A DNA stretch of 64,000 nucleotides, taken from Aporrectodea caliginosa. Lineage: Eukaryota > Annelida > Clitellata > Crassiclitellata > Lumbricidae. Every line of letters begins with the position of its first letter. Positions within the stretch are counted from its first letter, which is position 1. The DNA lies in assembly GCA_020284085.1 (NCBI GenBank), contig JACEVL010000517.1, forward strand, positions 46,001 to 110,000. The letters are read 5' to 3'. A model generated the notes under the pieces. The model searched no databases. It was not told the origin of the DNA and was given only the letters and a program-made list of their open reading frames with translations. Made by a program: the position numbers and the translations under genes. Below, in pieces: positions 49,727 through 59,408 of the stretch.

Positions 49727-51450
49727 GTTTGGCTTTCCCCGAAATTTCCGCTATAATTTAGACTTTAGAGAACGTTCACTTTTCACAGATGCTTTCCCGC
49801 GCGACTGGCGGCAGGATATATTGCGCGCCAACCAAATGTCATACGACCCCAGGCATTCGATGCGAGAAGGTAAGTGGTAGCCAGTAATATCGTGATTCGT
49901 GAGTATGGATTGTAGAAATTTACGACAAAAAAGTTCAAAATTCAGCGGTAGCATTAGGCTACAATGGGCGAAAATCAGGGCAAATTCAAGGAATGAAGTC
50001 ACGCTTTTATTTGCTAAGATCCGACCAGACAATAACGCAAATAAGAAAGAAACGACGCGTTCGCTATGTATAAATGTCATCATAAACCAAGGCTGTTAAA
50101 GGATAGGTGTTTTGGTTTTTGGTTTTTTTGGTTTAAAAAAACACCAAAAAAACCAAAAAAATCGTAAATTTTGTTTTTTTGTTTTTTTTTACAAATATTG
50201 AAATTATAAATGTCAAAAATGGCGTCTCTTCAACTCTCTTGGCAATTGTTGTATGGTCTTTGTCAACTTCGTTTTATGACATTCTACGGTTCTACTGTTC
50301 TAGTTTATTTCATTTATATGCATCTGATTAATTTGAACGGTAGGCTAGTATGCCATTTTAATGAGTTTTATGATCCGAAATAGGAAAATCTAAAAAACAA
50401 CAAACAAACAAAACATAAAAAAAACAAAAAACCATAAAAAAACAAAAAACCAACTTTTCATTTAGAAAAAGTTTGGTTTTTTGCACCCCTGGCATAAACG
50501 TCCTACATAAAATGACTTTGGGATTTACTAAGATCTAATGATTCTAATGAATGTAATCATGTCAATAACATAGATAAAAGCAGCGACGCGCTGTCGCTGT
50601 GTATGTCACGCTAAGTCAACATTTGGCACATAGGGTCTACATGTAGTCTGATTGTAGTTAGTTTCTGCAATTATTGTAGACACTCGTTACATGTAGCGCA
50701 ATAATTCTCATCTGTATTAGGCTATAACTGTGACGAAAATTTCTCAAAATTTCAAATAAATTAATTCACGGCATTAGTGTAAATGCACGACATTTCACAC
50801 CACATGCCAAAAATCACGGAATTCACGGCTTCCGTTATTTCGTGAATCTCTACTCTCCCTACTCGTGATGCTCGCGATGATCGCGTAGTCGTCCGCTAGG
50901 TGCATGCAATATGATACCCGCCAGCTCTTGATCACGCATCACCGTCACGAAGCAGTAAACAGCGCAACGGCATCGTGTCTCTTTTTCAAGTATTCATGTC
51001 TGGCACATGAATCTCATATTATTCATCCATTAGTTTGCGGTGTCTTTTACAACACTAGCGCGCGAGATTACAAGGTAACTAGTCGACCTTGGTGCCTGCC
51101 TCATTTGGTGCACATATCTTCCTAAATATAGCCGTAATAGGAAAATCGTTTCAATTTGGCAAACTATTAATCATTAGTAACTTCAGTTGTGCAGTTATCT
51201 AATGCAAAAGGCATCAATCGATGGCGTACCAAAACCAAGCCGTATTCAGGTCAATATCCAGAAGATCAGTCTTAGCCAGCGCATCAAGTCTGAAGGCTAG
51301 GCCTGGGCTGGGTGATAAGATCTATACGCCAACCATACGTGCCCCGGACTGTGACTGAGGTTGCGGCGGGACGGTAACGGCTGGTTGAGGAGTCTGGATG
51401 TCCTTCGTTGTCCTATAACCATCAGTTTACATCCACATGATTTGATGTGG
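49727..51450. other. Intergenic, with a poly(T)/(A) GGTTTT-rich block at 50105-50480
   Basis: The block contains many TTTTTGG and CCAAAAA stretches and ends TTTTTTGCACCCCTGGC, possibly a decayed MITE. No gene is recognised. Confidence 0.4.
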
Positions 51451-51587
51451 TGCATGTGATTAAGCTGGTATTCCCGAAGCAGCTATCTGTTTTGCGCTGA
51501 GAGATTTCGGAAATTTTGTCCATTCACATTTGCATTATATCCCATACAGACTTTCACAAACAGTGAGTGATCGACAGTGGTGGCGAT

Positions 51588-51746
51588 ACAGCAGGGCAAG
51601 CCAGGGCAACTGCCCTGCTAAAAATGCATTTGCCCTGTTCGTTGCCCTTCCACAAGGCTGCCAGAATGTTTTGCCCTGTCGAGAATTTATTTGTGGAATA
51701 AATCGCCCTCTGCACTGGTTACTTGTATGTTTGCCCTGGCTACAAG
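51588..51746 (+). mobile_element. GCCCTG-rich dispersed repeat, copy 1
   Basis: Starts GCAGGGCAAGCCAGGGCAAC and ends GTTTGCCCTGGCTACAA, with TTGCCCTG motifs inside. The copy at 56157-56324 on the other strand follows it along its whole length, including CCACAAGGCTGCCA and CTGGTTACTTGTATG. There is no ORF. Confidence 0.75.
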
Positions 51747-51789
51747 TAAATGTCTGGCGACGCCTCTGGTGGTTGACGGTGCACAAGCA

Positions 51790-51892
51790 GACCGAGGTCA
51801 AACATACGGACGCCTGTGAATAAGCTGGTTCCCGCGACCTCGCTTTTTGGGCGCTATAGAAATTTCGAGATTACGATTACGATTACGGGCGA
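51790..51892 (+). mobile_element. LINE family A 3' end with (GATTAC)n tail
   Basis: CGCCTGTGAATAAGCTGGTT, GGGCGCTATAGAAATTTCGA, then GATTACGATTACGATTACGG. Only the 3' UTR is present. A similar GAATAAGC...GAGATTTCGGAAAT segment at 51455-51520 may be another decayed copy. Confidence 0.8.
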
Positions 51893-53120
51893 TCATGATG
51901 CCGCAATTGTTGTTCTCTGCAGACGCGGTTTCTGCAGACAAAAAGGCGGAGCATTTGTCTCGTTTTCCCGTCTGAGCGTTGGATGGTTTGCGCACCTGTC
52001 TCTCAGTAGACGTCTAATGCCTTCACCGATTGTCGTCGCACAGGTAATGGAGACGAATTTGTCTGGGAATTAAGCGAGTGTGCATTGCTTGCATAGTATG
52101 ATGCTCTCAATCGTCTGTTTACACGTTGTAGGCTGATGGGCGAAATGGTCGCCTTGTGACGTAAAGTATGTTTAAGTACCTAGAATAGGTGCTTAACACA
52201 AAACTACTTACACACACCTACGTCTTCATTTATTATAATTTCATGTGTAATTGCAAATATATAGCGCCACTTTCGAGAAACTTATAGGAAGTTTTCCAGA
52301 CCTAACAACACAGAATCGCGCGTGAATAGAACTTTTTATCGGTCTATCTGTGCTTCATAAGTGCAAGAAACTAAAAAGGAACCATTAAAATTAGTTTACA
52401 GGTAAATTACTTAACAATCCTTTTATGTAGACTGCCCTCTGAGGGATAAATGTGAGACCTTAGTCCATAATCGATTCCTAATGACAAAGGGTCTCCTTGG
52501 TTTGAGTACGGTAGCGTCAGTAGACTATCCAATCAGGAAATATGTAGTAGCCTATAACTTTGTTAACTTGTTGTTTGTTTTCATTCTAAAGAACTTCTGT
52601 CGCTCATGTTACAAGTACAAGTACTTTGGTTTCAACTATGAGTACAAGTAATTAACAATACTACTCTACTAGCACTTGAGTACAAGTAGAAGTACCAAGT
52701 ACAACATCTCTGCAAGTCTCCATCGCATATAATCAGCATAAGTGCTAAATTTCATACATAAAAATGTAGCATGGCATAAAAAATTATGCGCACTCGAATA
52801 GGTCTACATAAAAAAAATAACACGTAGAATGTCAGCGGTTTGTATTCACTGCATCGAAATGAAGCAGGAAGCGAGGCTGTTGTGAAGTCTGCGTCAAATG
52901 CTCCGAGCGGACATTTCTCGTGGCCTTGAAATGATGGATTGTTGTAATACAGACGAGCGCGGACTTGGACGCTGACCAATCAGAGAGAGGCAAAGCTTTG
53001 TCTCAGCTGACGCTTAGCTCTGACGAATTGACGACTGAATGGTGTTCGACTGCATTCGGCGTGATGAGGTCGAGTGCGCCGCCTGGCGATCAATAACAGC
53101 CGACGGGGACGCAGTGCAAA
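51893..53120. other. Intergenic, with a decayed LINE end at 52250-52330
   Basis: ATATATAGCGCCACTTTCGA at 52258 is a minus-strand LINE 3' hairpin of the type seen elsewhere. The motif AGTACAAGTA recurs at 52608-52705. No gene is recognised. Confidence 0.4.
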
Positions 53121-53215
53121 TAACCACGCACAAGCCTAACGCTCTCGCTTCTATAGAGGCGCTCTGACAGGTTGTGTGGAGGCGCTATACAAATGGACTA
53201 TTACGATTCTGGTCT
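53120..53215 (+). mobile_element. LINE 3'-end relic
   Basis: TAGAGGCGCTCTGACAGG, then GTGGAGGCGCTATACAAATG, then ATTACGATT. Same hairpin-plus-tail layout as families A to D. Confidence 0.55.
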
Positions 53216-53326
53216 AAATGAGGGCTTGAACTGTCAATCTTATCCGAGTCCATTGCAGCTAATGGACTCTTGTCGTTCCCTTTTAAACGAGTTATATTTC
53301 AAATAGGCCCCTACATGCAAGCCTAA

Positions 53327-53327
53327 G

Positions 53328-53394
<67 letters not shown>
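53327..53394. repeat. (AT)n microsatellite
   Basis: About 68 bases of uninterrupted AT. Confidence 0.97.
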
Positions 53395-53396
<2 letters not shown>

Positions 53397-53399
53397 TTT

Positions 53400-54290
53400 A
53401 CAGATGTACGATGTTGCCCTATTAGATCTATAAGAAATTAGAGGTATTCTACCAACGTGTTTATCCCTAAGAGGATAGGTCTGACTATTGAAGTTGATGT
53501 TACGGCACTTGTAGGCATATAGAGCGCCTTTATAATAAAAAAGTTTTGCAGAAGCGTTGCATAAAGAATTAATAGCATGTCCTGTAAGATTCTGCCTTTA
53601 GCACGTGCACACCTTACAGCAGATTTTCTTTAATTGCTTTGAGATTGTCTGGCTTAAAAAAGACATTTAGACTCTGAAAGGGAAGTTAAATCTGACCTAA
53701 CCTGGCTAACCATGATGCAGAAAGAACTTAAATGAAGTCGTAGGTAAAGTCGTGATCTATCATCTATTATAACAGCCAGGTCGAAATCCCACGAGTCACA
53801 GAACCAGAAGAGTAGTGAAATAAAAGATAGGAGTTTGTTTAATCAGCATTTGGTGATGAAAGGGGAGATGGGTCGCCCATGAGTGACAGGTGGGTGTAAA
53901 AGGAAAAAATGATAGAGAGAACTACACTGTGTCCGGATGAAAAGTAGAACACAACAAAAAGTGTCATAACTCGGTCAAAACTATCAGTATTTACCTGAAA
54001 TTTTAAACACAACAACAGTGACCATATCTACACGAGATCCTAAAGCCGTTTGGAAATGTTCGTGAATTTATCATATTTATGAGCGTTTGCAATGGAGCAC
54101 TGACAAATTAAAGCGGCAGCTTATAAGAAGTCAGATGTCTTTGTTGATTGGAAAAAATGCCAGTCCGTAATCGTACAGCGACTACGTATCACAGGCGTAG
54201 CTTATAATGATGACTAGTCATGAAATTTTCAGCCTATTTACTGACTCAGAAGCGGCTCGCAGCTTAATTGAAAGATATTAGATAGACCGA
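53400..54290. other. Intergenic, nothing recognised
   Basis: No coding, RNA or inverted-repeat feature could be supported. Confidence 0.4.
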
Positions 54291-54299
54291 CGTTAGTTG

Positions 54300-54385
54300 T
54301 GCATCTATGCTAGTGGGAGCGCCTGTGAATAGTCATTACTGTTAGAGGCGCTTTATAAATGCCCAGATACAATACAATACAATTA
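54300..54385 (+). mobile_element. LINE family D 3' end with (CAATA)n tail
   Basis: GTGGGAGCGCCTGTGAATAG, TTAGAGGCGCTTTATAAATG and GATACAATACAATACAATT. The same tail unit ends the dimeric SINE. Confidence 0.75.
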
Positions 54386-54805
54386 TTTTATAATTAAATG
54401 AAAAGCTAGCAACACCTCGCTGCATGCAACGGAATTGTAGGTATAAACACAGCCAGGTGTTTTGAACGAACGAACGAATGAGCGCAGGATTAAAGGTGAT
54501 CAGCCATAATTATTATTTGATAAAATTGCACGTATGAATAGATGAAGATGAGAAGCACGATAATTCCCTGAAAGCAATAGAAATTTAGAAAATACGAACA
54601 GAAATTAAAAACTGAAATATAAGACGATATTGATTGATGAATACGAACTGATGAATTGAAATTACATTGAAAACCTATTTGAAGCGCACTTTTGACAAAG
54701 TTGATATACGGAGAATATATTGCACTGATATCTGTGAACATAAAACTGACATGGGAAGAGTGTCTGCAAGTTATTCTGCGCTAATTCAAACGAATGTCTT
54801 CCCAA

Positions 54806-55246
54806 AGGGGTCGTCCATTAATTATGTCAACAAATTTTAGGCATTTTTGACCCCCTCCCCTTGTCAACAACTGTCAAACATTGACGGACCCCTAAAAATT
54901 ATGTCAACAATCCCAGACCCCCCTCCCCCTCTACAAAGAAGAAACAAAATGACTCAATACATGTAGAATCATTTTTACTCTAAAAAATGCAATCTCGAAT
55001 TTCAAAATATATGAGTTTAGTTTATTACCAGCTTTTTAGTAGTATTAACATTACGCTGTTTAAGCACTTTATACATTTTTAGCATTTCTTAATGTTTTCG
55101 CTACCATTTGGAAGAGTCTGTGTTGATTTATTGGAGAAAAATTTCTTGACGTCAACTTGTACCGAACCCCCTCCCCTTGTCAACAACTGTCAAACTTTTC
55201 CAAACCCCCTCCCCTATTTTGTTGACATAATTAATGGACGACCCCT
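54806..55246. mobile_element. MITE (441 bp) with perfect 29-bp TIRs
   Basis: Starts AGGGGTCGTCCATTAATTAT (TIR 54806-54834) and ends with its exact complement (55218-55246). CCCCTCCCCTTGTCAACAAC occurs near each end in the same orientation. There is no transposase. The first dozen bases match the start of the element at 4421-5250. Perfect TIRs suggest recent activity. Confidence 0.93.
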
Positions 55247-55324
55247 AAGTAACAGCACAAACTGTAGCGTTTGAAGAATGTTTAACCGATTATATTAATA
55301 ACTATAGTATCCAGACGATTTATG

Positions 55325-55445
55325 TGACGCCGTAAAAGAGGCGCTGTACATAAATTCAGATAAAACATATTTGGCTATTATATAGCGCCATCAGAGAACC
55401 TCACAAAGGCTTTGAAACATGGTTATCTAACAGATCTAAAAAGGT
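55325..55445. mobile_element. Two opposed LINE 3' ends
   Basis: AAGAGGCGCTGTACATAAAT (plus strand) is followed within 20 bases by ATTATATAGCGCCATCAGAG (minus-strand form). Both are only the terminal hairpin. Confidence 0.45.
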
Positions 55446-55849
55446 ACGTGCGCCTTGAGATAAAATGTAAATGCTTTTATATTGCTTAACTTCAAAATAA
55501 TTTAGCCATTTTCTGGTCATCAAAGTTTTCGTGTAATCACAAGAACCAGCTTATTTTTGTTATTCACAATTATTAGGTGGCCCTATAAGCGGGATTCTTC
55601 ATCCCTTCTGGGTCTCCTCCTTGGTATCCACAACTGTTGTAATTTACTGTGTTTTTGTGCTACAATTGTACTATGCTGGATCAGGAAATAAACTGATTTG
55701 ATTTGATTTCCAGCTGGAATGAGGCTATTGCACAAATGTAGGTCACAAGGACGGTGCTAGGTTAATGTTTGGGCACTGCTTATACGATATATTGTACAAT
55801 GTACAGTTATACAATAATGTGTGGTCATTGTTTCCTTCAGTAATAAATT

Positions 55850-56155
55850 GCGAGCGTGTGTCCTTGAATCTGTAGTTATTCGAACGGTAGTCCAACTCTG
55901 ATTCCAATCTGCCGCCATGTTGTCGGTATCTACGAAACGCATAGTGAAGGACGCTGCGTTGCGTAAAATTGCGCCGCGTAGGAGGAGTTTTCGATCGTCG
56001 ATGGAGCAGAGGCCAGATGCAGATCGGTAGGACTGCGGGGGGGGCAGCGCATGCACACGTCATCAACCTGAGCTGTCGAGACAGCGCAGAAATAGAAATT
56101 CATCATCAAGAAAGACAGTAACAATATCACTGGTAGAGACGGCGCCAGACATTTG
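55850..56155. promoter_or_regulatory. CG-rich segment with a YY1/CCAAT-like site
   Basis: CCAATCTGCCGCCATGTTGT at about 55905 contains, on the minus strand, AACATGGCGGCAG next to ATTGG. The patch is CG-rich. A minus-strand ORF (56187-55930) has a hydrophobic signal-peptide-like stretch, but no family is recognisable. Could be a promoter of an unseen transcript. Confidence 0.2.
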
Positions 56156-56156
56156 T

Positions 56157-56324
56157 TGTAGCCAGGGCATAGCCAGCAGGCAGTCATACAAGTAACCAGC
56201 GCAGAGGAGATTTATGCCCCAACTAGATTCTCGGTAGGACAAAAATTATGGCAGCCTTGTGGCTGGGCAACGTCCAGGGCAAAGGCTTTTTATCAGGGCA
56301 TTTGCCTTGGCTTGCCCTGCAGTA
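56157..56324 (-). mobile_element. GCCCTG-rich dispersed repeat, copy 2 (inverted)
   Basis: Reverse complement of the 51588-51746 repeat with scattered changes: GTAGCCAGGGCA at its left and GGCTTGCCCTGCAGTAG at its right. Confidence 0.75.
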
Positions 56325-56416
56325 GCATTGCAGCTGAATATTAGGTCCAAACTGCATCAATACGCAGCCACAATCACACTTGCACATGCACACACACACA
56401 TTGATTACATTAAAAT

Positions 56417-56890
56417 TAGGACTGGAACTGATTTTTAACAAATTAATCGATTAATCTCCACAATTTAACTTCGATTAATCGATTAAATTCGATTAATTTG
56501 GTATCTGTTTCGTAAAGAGTGAAAACTGTTTAAAATGTAGTCACTGATTCAGTTAGGCTACTTTCTATCTCCAAAATTTTAAATGATCACACATGCTGAA
56601 GGTTAGCGATGTGTTTGAACCACGGTATTAGCTGTTTATTGCAATGAAGAAATTTATTTTGTCGCAATTTTAGACTTTTCCATCAACAGTTAGGCCTACC
56701 TTAAATGCAAAGTGATCGCTTAATTTTCCACTCAAACGTTTCACATTATCGTTGTTAGCCAAATTGTTTAGGCCTAATCCAGAAATGAGCTGCTCGACAT
56801 CACGAAATAAGTATAAAAAAACTGAATCAAACAAGCCGAAGTTTATCGATTAAAATTTATAACGATTAATCGTTAAAATCCGCAGCAATA
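56417..56890. mobile_element. hAT-like MITE (474 bp) with 8-bp TSD ATTAAAAT
   Basis: ATTAAAAT stands at 56409-56416 and 56891-56898. The left end TAGGACTGGAACTGATTTTT, followed by AACAAATTAATCG, pairs with the right end (on minus TATTGCTGCGGATTTTAACG, then ATTAATCG). A TAGG-type start and 8-bp duplication fit the hAT superfamily. The interior is AT-rich with ATCGATTAA motifs and no ORF. Confidence 0.75.
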
Positions 56891-56899
56891 ATTAAAATA

Positions 56900-58870
56900 C
56901 ATTCCACACACTTCGACTCGTCGTCTTCGTTATAACTACAGACGTTCTGAATCTCAAATGTAAAAATAGCCTGTATGAATACGACTAGAATGAACTAGTG
57001 AATAAATTCTTGTCCCTCCAAAGTAAAACAAGTTTAGGCCTACATAGACTTGTACATGTATACTAGGCATAGTTTAAATAAAATAAATCAATAATTTATT
57101 ATGCTATGTCTAAATATTATTAAGCTTATATCAGTTATATCGAGGAGTAGATTGGCGGTCAGGTGAGAAATGTTGGAACTGTATACGGTCAGCCTAAAAG
57201 AAGCCACTCAAAAAGCCTACCTCCTTATAAAACTGAATAAAACTCCGTTTGCGTGATTGTTCAGGTATAGGCAACATAAATATGTACCAGCGTTAATTTA
57301 TAGTTTGATCAGGTTTTCTGTCGAGACAAGAAAGGCTTAGATTTGCTTTTACTTCATGCTATTATTCAACCTTTGTCTCTTGAATTAGCCTACTTGAATC
57401 TTGTTTGCCAAATTCTCTAAACTCAACTTTCCGAACTTACGACGTCGAAACAACAGAAAATAATTAATCCGGTTTACGCCGTTCGTCCCTCAAAGCTGAT
57501 TAACTATTATAGAACGAAGAAGAAGAAGATGTATTTGTCTACAATCCACGTGTATAATCCACTTCATCCAGTTCTCATCCATCCCTGGCTGTCGTATATT
57601 TTTAATGCACTATGCTGCACAGAATGACCTCGTTGTTTCCCAGCTCGATCTTCCATAAATTTCATCAAGGAAACTTCCCTGTGGTCGGCACCACTAGTCT
57701 TTATGGAATAGGTTGTCTAGTACCCTATAAAGTCAGCTCATTAGTCTTGCTCCACCCCTATTCCGCAATCTCGTGAAAACAATTGGTTTTCAATCATGGT
57801 TTTCTGTCTCGACTGAAAACCGAACTCTTCGAGCTATCGTATGGACCCTACCCCTAACTATTTTCTCTATTATAGATCTGGTTGCGATCTGTCAACCTGT
57901 TAGAAAATAAAACGAATATAATCTCCCGAATCTACTCTTGCGCCACCCCCGTCATGATCACCATAATCCTCGATTTCCACCGTAGCACCATACCATCACC
58001 TGGGCTTGACCCCTCGGAGGCTTACCTGGCATCGAAATGAACCAAACGACCTACTGCGGCGTACTTGATTTTGACATAGCCCCTTCACCGATGAATAAGC
58101 TTGTCTGTCTGAGACGCTGAGAAATTTCGGAAATCTATAATTATTACATTTACTTGCGTAAAAGGCGGCCAACACATGGAATATCATTACTCCCAGTAAA
58201 TACTGCTGTGTGTCGGTTTGCTTCTGGGAACGAATACTAATCGATACCGCCTCTTTTTAAACATTAGACAAGATTCTGTTTGTCAGTTCAATGTAGAAGT
58301 TTACATAATACTAGGCTACTTTAGGCCCACACGACTGTCAAACTGTTTTTGGCTCGATAGAATAATCATGTTCGCATTCTTTTTGCTTTCTACATAATCT
58401 TTTTTGATGTCAGTCTTTTTGTAAGCACACTGAATCCAGTTGGGAATTAACAAGTACTGTGTGCCGATGAAATATACTCCAATGAATTCCGATCCGTTGT
58501 ATTTATCAAGGGCATTCGAAACATTTAAGTCTATAGTCCGCTAACTTAGACGCAACACAACACAGGAAACACAAATGGACGACAACGCCGCTGTCGCCAT
58601 GGAGCTCTTGGGAGAAGCTTTGTGAAAACACAGGAGACGAGTTTCTGTTTTCAGAGCCTGGATAATTGGAACACGTTTCTCCGTAGCCTATACATCTCGC
58701 CTCATTATAGTCTCTCAACAATAGCTCCATTAGTTTCGAGATGATTGTATCAGTACATTCCGGAAATGGATTATCGAATGGCACTTACTGGCAGATCCCA
58801 CTGCGGATAAATCCGTCCTTGCACTCACGTCCATTAGTCATAAAAGCGAACTAACTATCTATCGTTTATA
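56900..58870. other. Intergenic, with a possible LINE family A remnant at 58085-58155
   Basis: GATGAATAAGCTTGTCTGTC then GAGAAATTTCGGAAAT resembles 51455-51520. A 92-residue minus-strand ORF (58784-58506) shows no recognisable domain. Nothing else is supported. Confidence 0.35.
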
Positions 58871-58877
58871 CCTTCAT

Positions 58878-59185
58878 TTGTTCGTTTTTCATTTGTTCGT
58901 TTTTCATTTGTTCGTTTTTCATTTGTTCGTTTTTCATCTGTTCGTTTTTCATCTGTTCGTTTTTCATTTGTTCGTTTTCATCTGTTCGTTTTTCATTTGT
59001 TCGTTTTCATTTGTTCGTTTTCATCTGTTCGTTTTTCATCTGTTCGTTTTTCATTTGTTCGTTTTCATCTGTTCGTTTTTCATTTGTTCGTTTTTCATTT
59101 GTTCGTTTTTCATTTGTTCGTTTTGCATTTGTTCGTTTTTCATTTGTTCGTTTTTCATTTGTTCGTTTTTCATTTGTTCGTTCGT
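58878..59185. repeat. Minisatellite, 14/15-bp unit CATTTGTTCGTTTTT
   Basis: About 21 head-to-tail copies of CATTTGTTCGTTTTT, with a 14-bp variant lacking one T and CATCTG variants mixed in. It grades into looser GTTC-rich sequence to about 59260. It lies directly 3' of the GPCR gene. The ORFs read through it are repeat artefacts. Confidence 0.9.
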
Positions 59186-59192
59186 TCATTCA

Positions 59193-59198
59193 TTTATT
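59193..59198 (-). promoter_or_regulatory. Candidate poly(A) signal for the GPCR
   Basis: AATAAA on the minus strand about 210 bases after the receptor stop codon, just before the 15-bp minisatellite begins. Position is plausible; use is not demonstrated. Confidence 0.4.
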
Positions 59199-59408
59199 TA
59201 TGTGTTCGTTCGTATATTCGTTCGCCCCTCCGTTCATTCGTTCGTTCGTGCGTTTATTCTTCCATGAATCTTTCGCTCTTGCGTGTGTTCGTTTGTTTAT
59301 CTACTCATTCACTCACTGCCATGGTGCGGTCTTTCGTTTGTCCAACTATGTCCACTGTAATGCCCATTCATCGATATGTCCATTCTTCGTAGTTAGAAGT
59401 TGGACTGA

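Noticed and set aside
55930..56187. Minus-strand ORF with a signal-peptide-like hydrophobic stretch
   Set aside because: Its start lies inside the GCCCTG-rich repeat and no family motif follows; probably chance.
58506..58784. 92-residue minus-strand ORF (starts MPFDNPFPECTD)
   Set aside because: Composition looks protein-like, but there is no recognisable domain, no splice context and no repeat support. Left unannotated.
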